A DNA stretch of 64,000 bases from Aralia elata (taxonomy: Eukaryota > Streptophyta > Magnoliopsida > Apiales > Araliaceae). Shown here piece after piece: positions 34,446-44,055 of the stretch. Location: assembly GCA_034770075.1 (NCBI GenBank), contig JAVJAP010000046.1, positions 248,001 through 312,000 of the forward strand, read 5' to 3'. Position 1 is the stretch's first letter; each line of letters begins with the position of its first letter. Under the pieces are notes generated by a model that searched no databases, was not told the origin of the DNA, and worked only from the letters and a program-made list of their open reading frames with translations. Both the position numbers and the translations under genes were made by a program.

Positions 34446-35890
34446 GTGTACCCATTTGAGTAATCCTTGCCTAACAAATGGTCTTTCAAATTTGAATGAT
34501 GATTATGATTTTGACATTGAGCTGGATTTCGATTTAATGGGCATTGAACAAGACGAGACAGATTACGACGACGCACCTGACGAGATCAAAGGATGGGTCG
34601 AGGATAAACCCAAACCCAACTTGGACCAAACCATCACCGTTGATATTGGAACCCCTGACAAGCCAAAGGAACTCAAGATAGGGACGGACCTCACCCCCAG
34701 CCAAAAAGCAGAAATAATTGAGTTATTAAGCCAATATGAGGATGTCTTTGCCTGGTCGCACGAGGATATGATCGGATTGTCCACCGACATTGTGGTGCAC
34801 CGGTTACCCATCAAGGAGGGTTTCAGGCCTGTCAAGCAGAAAGTAAGAAAGTTGAAACCTGAGTGGAGCTTAAAAGTGAAGGAAGAGATCATCAAGCAGT
34901 TCAGGGCGGGAATCATTATGGTGTCCACTTACCCGGAATGGCTGTCCAATGTAGTCCCAGTAGCTAAACCTGGAGGAAAAGTAAGGGTATGTGTAGACTA
35001 CAGAGATCTAAACAAGGCCAGTCTCAAGGATAGTTTCCCGGTACCTTTCATACACATCCTGGTGGATAACACGGCCCAGTACGAGATGTACTCTTTTGTT
35101 GATTGTTTTGCGGGGTATCATCAGATAATGGTGGCAGAGGAGGATCGGGAAAAGACCGCATTCATCACCCCCTGGGGCACTTTCTGCTATAGACGACTGG
35201 CTTTTGGCCTCACAAACGCGGGGGCTACTTATCAGAGAGCCATGATGGCCTTGTTCCACGATATGATGCACAAGGAGATAGAGGTCTACGTGGATGACAT
35301 TATTGTGAAATCGAAGGTAGAGTCCGATCATATAACTCATCTCAAAAAGCTATTCGATCGGCTGAGAAAGTATAATCTGAAACTCAATCCAGCCAAGTGT
35401 GCTTTCGGAGTACAATCGGGCAAGCTCTTGGGTTTCCTGGTTAGTGATCGGGGCATTGAGTTGGACCCAGCAAAGATTAAGGCCATTGTGGATATGCCGG
35501 CACCCCACACAGAGAAGGAGATAAGAGGATTCCTGGGGAGAATAAACTTCATCAGCCGTTTTATATCCCACTTGACGACTACATGTGAGCCGATTTTTAA
35601 ACTGTTAAGAAAAGGGGTGTCCCAAGAATGGAATGAGCAATGTCAGAGGGCGTTTCAGACCATTAAGAAACAATTGACGGAGGCACCAGTGCTGGTACCC
35701 CCGAAGGATGGGATCCCTCTGTTTATGTATATATCGGTAAATGCCATCGCGATGGGATGTATGTTGGGACAGAAAAATGAGGCGGGAAAAGAGCAGGCCA
35801 TCTATTACCTCAGCAAAAGATTTAGCCAATGTGAGCAGAATTACACTCCCATTGAGAAGACCTGTTGTGCTCTGGCCTGGGCTTGCAGGG
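34446..35890 (+). CDS. Reverse transcriptase and RNase H, Tat/Ogre-type element
   Basis: After an acidic linker, RT shows RVCVDYRDLNKASLKDSFP, SFVDCFAGYHQIMV, RLAFGLTNAGATYQRAMM and catalytic EVYVDDIIVKSK (YVDD, about 35285-35315), then HLKKLFDRLRKYNLKLNPAK. The RNase H part follows (PLFMYISVNAIAMG, IYYLSKRFSQCEQNYTPIEK). Near 35888-35890 an extra G breaks the frame within the ...ALAWACR... motif; translation in the old frame stops at 36021. It copies element RNA into DNA inside particles. Confidence 0.9.
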
Positions 35891-37924
35891 AGATTGCAGC
35901 ACTACCTCCATGGGCATACAACGTACCTGATATCAAGAATGGATCCCCTGAAATATATTTTCGAAAGGCCCATGCTGAATTGTCGACTATCAAGATGGCA
36001 GTTAATTTTACAACAGTTTGACATGGTGTACGTGACCCAGAAGGCCATGAAAGGGCAGGGAATTACAGATCAGTTGGCAGAAGCCCCGGCAGGAGGGATG
36101 GAGCCATTAGAAACTCCTCTCCCGGGCGAGGATATATTTTGGGTATCGCGCGAAAAATGTGATGACGAGGGACAATTCTGGAAGCTGTATTTTGATGGTG
36201 CCATGAATGCCGAGGGGGCAGGAGCCGGAGCGGTCCTAGTCTCTATCACCGGAGAACAATACCCCGTGGCCACTAAACTTCGTTTCAGCAATTCGAACAA
36301 CACCGCTGAATACGAGGGGTGTATCTTGGGACTCCGATTGGCCCGTGACATGGGAGTAAAAAGACTAGCGGTGTTCGGGGATTCAGAATTGGTAATCAGA
36401 CAAGCAATCGGGGTATACAACACTAAGGAGCTTCGGTTACTTCCATACCATCGTTGTTGTGTCACCCAGCTTATGCAAGAGTTCGAAGATATCGCCTTCC
36501 GCCATATTCCTCGGGGACGAAATGATTTTGCCGATGCATTGGCGACTTTGGCTTCCTTAATCCACGTGATCAAGAGTAGGGACAGTCCACAGATTGAGAT
36601 CACCGTACAGAATGCCCCGGCATATGAGGAAAATGTGGCAGTGTTATCAAACGAGGTGGTGTTGACAAGGCAGCCCTGGTATCACGACATCAGGGAATAT
36701 CTGAGAGACAGATCCCTTCCCGATCAGGCAAATCGGACTGAAAGGATGAGAATTCAAAAGATGGCGATGAAGTTTTACCTGAGTGGCGATTCACTTTACA
36801 AAAGGGATGCCGGGTTGGGACTGTTGCAATGCGTAGACGAAACGCAATCCCAAAGGATTATGAATGAAATCCATGGCGGGGTGTGTGGGCCACATATGAG
36901 TGGACCGATGTTGGCCAAAAAGATCTTGAGGACAGGGTATTATTGGTTAACGCTGAGGGCCGATTGCGATGATCATGTCAAACGATGTTATCAATGTCAG
37001 GCGCACGGTAATGTGATCCATACGCCTCCCAATGAACTGCACTGTATGACCTCCCCGTGGCCATTTTCGATGTGGGGAATGGATGTAATCGGACCAATAG
37101 AGCCCAAAGCAAGCAACGGGCATCGATTCATCTTCGTCATGATCGATTATTTCACCAAATGGGTAGAGGCAGCTTCTTTCCCTAAAGTAACTCAGGAGGT
37201 CATCGTCAGCTTCGTCAGGAATAATGTCATTTGTCGATATGGGCAACCTGAGGTTTTGGTCTCCGACAATGCCAAGAATTTGAATAACGCCCTCATGAAG
37301 GGGTTGTGCGACCAGTTTAAGATCAAACACCTCAATTCTGTTATTTACCGTCCCAAAATGAATGGGGCAGTGGAGGCTGCCAATAAGAACATCAAGAAGA
37401 TCATGGCAAAAATGTCTGCTAATCATCGGGGATGGCCAGATCTGTTACCCCTCACCTTGCTAGCCTACCGAACGTCAACGCGTACTTCCACAGGGGCAAC
37501 CCCTTACGCCTTGGTATATGGAATGGAGGCTGTCCTGCCAGTTGAAGTTGAGATGGCGTCCCTCAGAATAGTGATCGATGCTCAGATAAGCGAGGAGGAT
37601 TGGATGCAAAGTCGATATGACCAATTGGCCCTAATCGATGAAAGGAGGGTGGCTGCTGTTTGGCATGGCCAGCTATATCAACAGAGGATCTCTCGATCAT
37701 ACGACAAAAGGATCAGACCTCGGAAGTTCAAGGAAAATGATCTGGTGCTAAAAAGAGTCATGCCTTGTCAAGACGAAGCCAAGGGGAAGTTTGCCCCGAA
37801 TTGGGAAGGACCATTCGTGATTAAGAAAGTGTTATCCGGAGGAGCCCTCATATTGCAAGAAATGGATGGTGAGGTATTTCCACAACCCCTCAATTCTGAC
37901 TCGGTGAAGCGGTTCTACGCTTAA
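35891..37924 (+). CDS. Second RNase H (aRH) and integrase, Tat/Ogre-type element
   Basis: Continues in the +1 frame: LQHYLHGHTTYLISRMDPLK, then a second RNase H with FWKLYFDGAMNAEGAGAGAV, NNTAEYEGCILGLRLA, AVFGDSELVIRQ and ADALATLASL, the archaeal-type RNase H that marks the Tat lineage. Integrase: HHCC region HGGVCGPHMSGP...CYQCQAHG (about 36870-37010), first Asp in WGMDVIGPIEP (37075), second Asp in VLVSDNAKNLN (37265), Glu in NGAVEAANKN (37375), then RTSTGATPYALVYGMEAVLP. There is no chromodomain; it ends SVKRFYA at 37924. It removes template RNA and inserts the DNA. Confidence 0.9.
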   Translation, partial: RLQHYLHGHTTYLISRMDPLKYIFERPMLNCRLSRWQLILQQFDMVYVTQKAMKGQGITDQLAEAPAGGMEPLETPLPGEDIFWVSREKCDDEGQFWKLYFDGAMNAEGAGAGAVLVSITGEQYPVATKLRFSNSNNTAEYEGCILGLRLARDMGVKRLAVFGDSELVIRQAIGVYNTKELRLLPYHRCCVTQLMQEFEDIAFRHIPRGRNDFADALATLASLIHVIKSRDSPQIEITVQNAPAYEENVAVLSNEVVLTRQPWYHDIREYLRDRSLPDQANRTERMRIQKMAMKFYLSGDSLYKRDAGLGLLQCVDETQSQRIMNEIHGGVCGPHMSGPMLAKKILRTGYYWLTLRADCDDHVKRCYQCQAHGNVIHTPPNELHCMTSPWPFSMWGMDVIGPIEPKASNGHRFIFVMIDYFTKWVEAASFPKVTQEVIVSFVRNNVICRYGQPEVLVSDNAKNLNNALMKGLCDQFKIKHLNSVIYRPKMNGAVEAANKNIKKIMAKMSANHRGWPDLLPLTLLAYRTSTRTSTGATPYALVYGMEAVLPVEVEMASLRIVIDAQISEEDWMQSRYDQLALIDERRVAAVWHGQLYQQRISRSYDKRIRPRKFKENDLVLKRVMPCQDEAKGKFAPNWEGPFVIKKVLSGGALILQEMDGEVFPQPLNSDSVKRFYA

Positions 37925-38438
37925 ATCATCAGTTCTTTTTTCCTTTGAGAGCGAACTACGTAGGACCTGATCTCCCAACTTGTGGGGGTACGTAGGCAGC
38001 CATCATGGCGCGGTCCGATCCTTTAAAAAAAAAATAATCCTTTCCCTAACCAAAACCAATTTTCGATAGCCAGATAAAACCTTCCTACACCCTCAAAACC
38101 TTCCCGAAACCAACTGCCTAACCAGTTTCATCCCAGAATACATACCCTGATCCAACCCAAACAGTTATCCAAAATCTGAGGATTCCAATCCGACGAAATC
38201 AAAAGGTGTGCGGCAATATCTGTCAAATCTCCATCAAGTCTTGAGGAAAGAAAGAAGGCGAAATGTCAAAATCATGGTCAGTTGGATAAAATGATGATCC
38301 AGTGGATGGCAATGATACGACAAAAGGGGAAAATGACTAAATTTAAATGCATGTCTATATATATAAGTCGTTTTATTACAAGATTTCTCTTTCAATAACT
38401 GATGAAACCAACATAGTCTATGCAGGAAATAAAATAAT
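37925..38438. other. Spacer between pol and the antisense genes
   Basis: No ORF of note. The two transcription units converge here (pol on +, antisense gene on -). It begins with a short segment around GTAGGACCTGA/TACGTAGGCAGCC (37960-38000) common after pol in Tat-type elements. Confidence 0.5.
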
Positions 38439-40007
38439 CTACAAATCTGAAACTAGCCGAAGCAGGATGGACAGGGTGGTGGATAGATCTGATGAAGCAT
38501 CAGCATCTCCTGCAATCTGCTGCCCCATCATATCAATACGATCCAGTAAAGCAGTAGCTCGGCTGACAGTCCCAAAATGAGCATCTACCACTGCCCTGGT
38601 CTGAAATACAATGGCCTCTCTATCAGCAATGGCAGCATCTCTAGCCCGAATGGCCTCATCTCTCTCGGCAAGGGCGGCATCCCTCTCGGCTTCAGTAGTA
38701 ATCAGGGCCAGGCGGAGTCGGGAATCCTCAGCGACCCGACTCGGGGCAGAATCGGCTGAAATGGAGTGGTCTGTGGTATCTTCTGTGAAAATCACTCCAG
38801 AGTCATCAAAGGCCCCAGTCCGACTCAAACTAGCCGAATCCAGGTCTCCACGCAACCACTGCACGTAAGCAAATGTCTGGATGTGACAGCTCCCACTATA
38901 TGCGGCAAGGATCCTGCAATCCCAAAGCTCGTATACCTGTAATAGATCCCTCTCTGTACAGGATGATATAAGGAATCGGTATGCGGCTGTGCCCGCGAAG
39001 GGGTGTAAGTCCTGTGTCTGATCAAACTGCCCCATAACCGCCAGGGGATGATAGGTCGTCACGCCCCTTAACCCAGCAATGGGAATGAAATCCATGCCAG
39101 GCACATGAGTCAAGAAGCTCATGAAGGAGCAATAGCCCGAGTAAACCAATAGATGAAAGGGGTCCTCAATGATAGACAAAAATGATGTCCAGGAGGCCAC
39201 ATCAGTACAACTCGCGGGACGAAGCGAAAACTGCGTGATTATGTCATGGCTGAAGCAAAACCCTTGGCGACGGAAATGGCCGATGGGACTAAGATGACTC
39301 ATGAACCACATATACAATAAGGTCGAACTCCCTCTGAAGAATCTCCCTCGGAAGGACTGGCAATATGTGGCCGACATATAGGTATCCGCCAATATCATGG
39401 GGAGAATGGTGTGATCCTCCTGAAGGGCCCTAACGGCCGCAACAATCCGCATGTCCAAATGATCGGATCCTGCAGGCAAATACAAAACTGAGATGACACA
39501 GGCCATCAGAACGCCCACTCTCAAGGCATCCCAGCGCTCCTCGGACACGGAAAAATCACCGAGGAAAAGACGGAAACTGTCAGGTGAGCCAAATCGGTCA
39601 ATCAAGAATTGAAGAGGAACCATATGGTCTGATGTGATTACCGGTAATAAGACAGCCCTCCGCAAACCGGTGAAAGTCAAGAATTGACGGCGCATGGAAC
39701 CAACGGTAACCCTAGCACAGGGACCATCCAACGGCAAGCCGGTAAAGCGAGCATACTCCTCAAGGGTGGGGGTCAGTTCTACTGTCCCAAACCTAAACAC
39801 CTGACGGGCAGGGGCCCAATAGCTCAGAAGACCATCCACAAAGCCCGCTGGCACCCGGAAGGTTAATAAGGACCAAGAATGTCCCAAAAGACCATCTACG
39901 ATAACCCTATCTGCTGGCAGTAGACTGTCCAACCAGCGGAAGAGGCTGCCAACCAACCCTGTGGGAAGAGTGGAATCCAAACGAACCACGGCATCTGAGG
40001 ACAACAT
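38439..40007 (-). CDS. Antisense ORF: DUF7745-like protein of the retrotransposon
   Basis: An open frame of about 520 codons from ATG 40007, which directly follows a splice-acceptor-like TTTTTTCACAG; the frame itself is open back to 40109. The N-terminal half has FGTVELTPTLEEYARFTGLP, FLIDRFGSPDSFRLFLGDFS and ALRVGVLMACVISVLYLPAG; the middle has PIAGLRGVTTYHPLAVMGQF, resembling the DUF7745 family common in plant transposons. The C-terminus is a charged heptad repeat (AERDAALAERDEAIRARD) predicted to form a coiled coil. The frame is intact, unlike old elements nearby. Function unknown; it is not an enzyme I recognise. It lies on the opposite strand downstream of pol and is probably transcribed from the antisense promoter near 42.8 kb. 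Confidence 0.65.
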   Translation of the reverse strand: MLSSDAVVRLDSTLPTGLVGSLFRWLDSLLPADRVIVDGLLGHSWSLLTFRVPAGFVDGLLSYWAPARQVFRFGTVELTPTLEEYARFTGLPLDGPCARVTVGSMRRQFLTFTGLRRAVLLPVITSDHMVPLQFLIDRFGSPDSFRLFLGDFSVSEERWDALRVGVLMACVISVLYLPAGSDHLDMRIVAAVRALQEDHTILPMILADTYMSATYCQSFRGRFFRGSSTLLYMWFMSHLSPIGHFRRQGFCFSHDIITQFSLRPASCTDVASWTSFLSIIEDPFHLLVYSGYCSFMSFLTHVPGMDFIPIAGLRGVTTYHPLAVMGQFDQTQDLHPFAGTAAYRFLISSCTERDLLQVYELWDCRILAAYSGSCHIQTFAYVQWLRGDLDSASLSRTGAFDDSGVIFTEDTTDHSISADSAPSRVAEDSRLRLALITTEAERDAALAERDEAIRARDAAIADREAIVFQTRAVVDAHFGTVSRATALLDRIDMMGQQIAGDADASSDLSTTLSILLRLVSDL

Positions 40008-40220
40008 CTGTGAAAAAATAGTATCAAAAAAGACTGTACAGGGGTCATTCTCTACCCATAAATAAAAAGCATGCATCATACAGTTAATAATAAAACAGGT
40101 GAATCCCATAAAGATGAAAAGAAACTGTGCGTAAATAAATAAATGAGTTCAGTACATAGTGCATAAATGAAAAAGAAATCTAAGCAGGTGCCGATACAAA
40201 AGGCCCTATCCTATCCTGGT

Positions 40221-42190
40221 CTAAATAAAATCAGTATCATCTATGAAAGCAGGATCCTCGAACTGATCCCCCGGAGTCGTCGAGCTCGGAGGACCAAAGT
40301 TCATATCAGGGATGTAGGGATGCGCTGTGGCATCAGATGAACTCGGGCCTGCATCATAACCTGCACCGTCAGGATCGTAGGTGTAAGCCTCCTCCGGGGT
40401 CCGGCCCAACCCCCGAATAAACAGCGACAACTGATCCACCTGACGGGTCAATGTGGCGATCTGCTCAGCGTGGGTAGGGGTCCGAACACAGACAGCCCAA
40501 TCGGTCATCGTAACCGAGCCTGGAACCATGTCTCCAAGAAAGAAAGTGGCCCGAGTCTGGGGACCGATGGTACGAGGTACCCACCAAGTCCTGAAAGCCT
40601 CACTCGTACTGGGGCCTGTGGAAAGCATCCGACCATCCTCCCCGGCGAGCATGATCTCCGATGGCTGAGAATCCAGCGGCCAGAAAGTAGTGAAAGAAAG
40701 GGAGTGCGGGATGCGGATCTCCCCAGTGACGCATCTGAACGCGCGCTCTCCCAGATACATCACCCAGCCTCCAACACTCTGCAAAGTGAGGCGACGGGTG
40801 GAAAGCTCGAACTCCGGGCCGGAAGGATGCCCGTCAGCAAACCCCACAGTCAGATGCTCGGAGAGGTAGGGAATCCAGACGACGTCGGCAGCCGTGATCA
40901 ACTCCAGCTGAATACGACAATGTGCAAAGCTGCCCGACACGGGGACCTCCTCCAGAGTACTGTGATGCCATCGCCGACCCCGAGGATAAGTGTCCGGGCC
41001 CAGAGTAGTGATAGGCCTCAGACATGGCAGCCGCTCGTAAGCCCAGAACTGTGAATAGAAACAAGGCAAGGCATGAGTCACTATCAAATACAGAAAAGAG
41101 ATGAAAGGAAAAGAAATACAGTAAGAGAGAGAGGAGGAGGGGACTCACCAACAGAAAATGGTAGAAGCCGAGCCAGGCATCAGTCTGTCCCTCTGAGCGT
41201 AGACGCATGCCATGGAGGAAATAGGCAAAGGTGAATGACCCCCAGTCATAGTCACCGATGCGGTCCACGTCTCTGACCGCTCCTACGACGCTGAAATGAA
41301 TGGTGGAGGAGTTGTTCCCCAGAAAACAACCCCTCATGATGGTCAGGAACAGGCGCCGTAGCAGAATGTCCCTGGTGCCCTGATCCGCGGGGATGGGCAG
41401 TGCGTACAGACCCCCAACAGCATCGACAGCCAAAGCGCCGGACCGAATACTACAGGCCTTGAAGACCCGATCATCAGCAGCGAAGCCTAGCAAAGCTCGG
41501 ACCTCCACTAGAGTGATATCAAGATCCAGGGGGACACGGGACCCGGTGAACTCTATGCCCGTAATGTACCTCCAATCCCAGGGGGTCAGCACGACCTCGC
41601 AGTCAAGAAGATGGAGAGACTGCGTATGGTGGAACCATCGCTCGGATAAAGCCCTCATGTAACCCCAGGGGCACTGACGGGGAATGATAGTGAAGAAATG
41701 TCGAAAGCCCCAAGAGTCCACCATCTCCCGGTAATCCCTATGCAGGGCCGCGTAGAGAGAGTAAATGTTGAACCAGTTACCCCTCGGCTGGGTAAACTCA
41801 GGCACCTGTGAAAATCACCAATGGGTCAGTCCAGATAGAACAGAAATTGAGGAATTGAGAGCAAATTCAAGGCAGAATTGAATATACCTCATTAGCAACA
41901 AGGGATGCCGAGGGATGACGGCTGAGATCCCGACCCAATAGGTCGGGTATCTAGACAGAAGCCCCAGATAAAGCACGATGAGAAGGGGGAGCCGGTGTGC
42001 TGGAGGACGGCTCCACCACAACCTCCGGAGGAGCAACCCCCTCAACGTCCGGGTGATCAGGACGGATGACAGACTCCGCCAAGCGACGAGCCTGACGGGT
42101 ACGAGGGGGAATAGGGGCAGGTGCAGCCCTACGACGGCGAACACCCGAAGTCCGAGAGGCGGAGGAGCTACTGGGCGCATCACGATCCAT
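40221..42190 (-). CDS. Antisense spliced gene: plant-mobile-domain-like protein
   Basis: Three exons read in order on the minus strand: 42190-41888 (ATG, Arg/Ala/Pro-rich tail-like start), 41805-41149 and 41048-40221. Introns 41887-41806 (GAG|GTATAT ... TTCACAG) and 41148-41049 (TTG|GTGAG ... TTCACAG) keep the frame. One TAG (41951-41953) interrupts exon 1 where CAG is likely; reading continues open through it. Exon 2 has NWFNIYSLYAALHRDYREMV, GFRHFF, CEVVLTPWDWRYITGI; exon 3 starts FWAYERLPCLRP and PRGRRWHH. These resemble the plant mobile domain (aminotransferase-like) family found in host proteins and transposons. The role in the element is unknown. Confidence 0.7.
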
Positions 42191-42800
42191 GGCTGGAATA
42201 GAACGGGCGAGAAAGAAGGTAAGTTCCCTTTTAAAATTATGTAATGAACATTCTAAATTTCTAGCCTCATCATATGATTAATGCAACATGATGCATGGTT
42301 GTGGTAAAAAAAAAAAAAAAAAAAAAAAAAAATCGGCAGAGTTCCGTTTGGAAAATGGACATCCCAGGCATAAGCCAAACGTGTTTTCCATCAATCAAAG
42401 CCTCAAACAGATCATAATTGCATTCATATGTAAATAAAGCAGGAAAAATGCATGATTTTCTTCCAAAAAGGAGCAAACATATACGTGGGACCTCCTCATG
42501 AACATAAATAGGACCCACACAGTTAATACATAGCATGTGCATATGATAGTACATTACATAGCATTGTAAAGCATACATTTTATCTCTAAACATGCAAATA
42601 GTCAAATGTATAGCAAAACATTGACGAAATTGAAAAATGACCGGTCAAAGTGTTACCTGTAGCGTGAAGATCAATCCTACCGGAACAGTTTTTGCAGGAA
42701 AGTTGAAAAATCGACAAAAGACCCTTGCGAACAAACAAAAATCGAGAGAAATCTGTGTGAGAGGGAGTTTGAAAGTGACAGATCTAGAAACGGCGAGCCG
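42191..42800 (-). other. Putative 5' region of the antisense transcript
   Basis: Between the antisense ATG (42190) and the TATA-like site. It holds a run of 27 A (42306-42332; T on the sense of the antisense gene) and a possible splice donor (CCG|GTAGG, about 42680). Otherwise nothing is recognised. Confidence 0.4.
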
Positions 42801-42882
42801 CATATAAATCCCGATTTTGGCCGCAGATGTATCTGCGGCTGGCCGCAGATCAATCTGCGGCTGGCCGCAGATCCATCCGCGG
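42801..42882 (-). promoter_or_regulatory. Putative antisense promoter: TATA-like site with three palindromes
   Basis: Palindromes of the LTR type lie at 42821-42838, 42843-42860 and 42865-42882 (the last with one CCGCGG arm). Read on the minus strand they are followed after ~12 bp by GATTTATATG (42801-42810). In the LTR the same palindromes lie 17 bp before TATTTAAG. So the region 0.6 kb upstream of the antisense start copies the promoter design of the LTR in the opposite direction. The TATA-like motif also reads TATAAAT on the plus strand, so direction is not proven. Confidence 0.5.
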
Positions 42883-42947
42883 CTGGCCCTGATGGGTCCC
42901 ACCTTGCTCCCTTGCAGCCATTTGACGTGTTGAAATGAAAAGTTTAC

Positions 42948-43819
42948 GAGATGGGTGACCGGCGACGATACCCGGCCCCGACATGACGATCGACCGGCGT
43001 CGATAACCGGCGATCACGAGATGGATGTCCGGCGACGATAACCGGCTCCGACAGATAACCAACCGGCGACGATAACCGGGGGTTACGCGATGGGTGACCG
43101 GCGACGATACCCGGCCCCGACGAAACGATCGACCGGCGACGATAACCGGCGATCACGAGATGGATGTCCGGCGACGATAACCGGCTCCGACAGATAACCA
43201 ACCGGCGACGATAACCGGGGGTTACGAGATGGGTGACCGGCGACGATACCCGGCCCCGACATGACGATCGACCGGCGACGATAACCGGCGATCACGAGAT
43301 GGATGTCCGGCGACGATAACCGGCTCCGACAGATAACCAACCGGCGACGATAACCGGGGGTTACGCGATGGGTGACCGGCGACGATACCCGGCCCCGACA
43401 TGACGATCGACCGGCGACGATAACCGGCGATCACGAGATGGATGTCCGGCGACGATAACCGGCTCCGACAGATAACCGACCGGCGACGATAACCGGGGGT
43501 TACGAGATGGGTGACCGGCGACGATACCCGGCCCCGACATGACGATCGACCGGCGACGATAACCGGCGATCACGAGATGGATGTCCGGCGACGATAACCG
43601 GCTCCGACAGATAACCGACCGGCGACGATAACCGGGGGTTACGCGATGGGTGACCGGCGACGATACCCGGCCCCGACATGACGATCGACCGGCGACGATA
43701 ACCGGCGATCACGAGATGGATGTCCGGCGACGATAACCGGCTCCGACAAGATAACCAACCGGCGACGATAATCGGGGGTTACGCGATGGGTGACCGGCGA
43801 CGATACCCGGCCCCGAACG
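42948..43819. repeat. 139-bp tandem repeat array, six copies plus a partial
   Basis: Units start at 42948, 43087, 43226, 43365, 43504, 43643 and 43783 (the last partial). Each 139-bp unit holds four copies of a shorter block, CCGGCGACGATAACCGG or close variants. Unit starts alternate between GAGATGGG and GCGATGGG, hinting at a 278-bp higher-order unit. It is GC-rich against AT-rich surroundings. Frames on the minus strand run through each unit, but 139 is not a multiple of 3, so they shift between copies and are not coding. Confidence 0.95.
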
Positions 43820-44055
43820 AGACGATAGATTGAAAGAGTGAACCCAAAGACTAACAAACACGGTCAAGGGGTTGATACATTGACACTCTTACGAATGTCT
43901 TGCATGCATTACATCTTATGTTGCGTCATAAGCTATATGTGTGGCATTCATGTATGTACTGTCATTCTTACGCACTGTCATTCATGCATCGAGTGTCTAT
44001 TCTTTATCCTGTTCATTTCATTTATCATTTCATAAACATGATAAAGAGGGGCAGC
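43820..44055 (+). other. 3' untranslated end and polypurine tract of Tat/Ogre-type element
   Basis: About 220 bp without a gene, ending in AAAGAGGGGCAGC directly before the TG of the 3' LTR; this is the plus-strand primer. Confidence 0.75.

Noticed and set aside
38611..41662. Plus-strand frames opposite the antisense genes (for example 40470-41054)
   Set aside because: They are shadows of the minus-strand exons, which have recognisable families and splice sites.
42948..43819. CRISPR-like array
   Set aside because: Repeats are direct tandem units without unique spacers, in a plant retrotransposon.
42850..43857. Series of ~70-85-codon minus-strand frames with near-identical proteins, looking like a repeat protein gene family
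   Set aside because: They are the same frame restarting every 139 bp in a tandem array. The period is not a multiple of 3 and no start, splice or codon constraint is seen.
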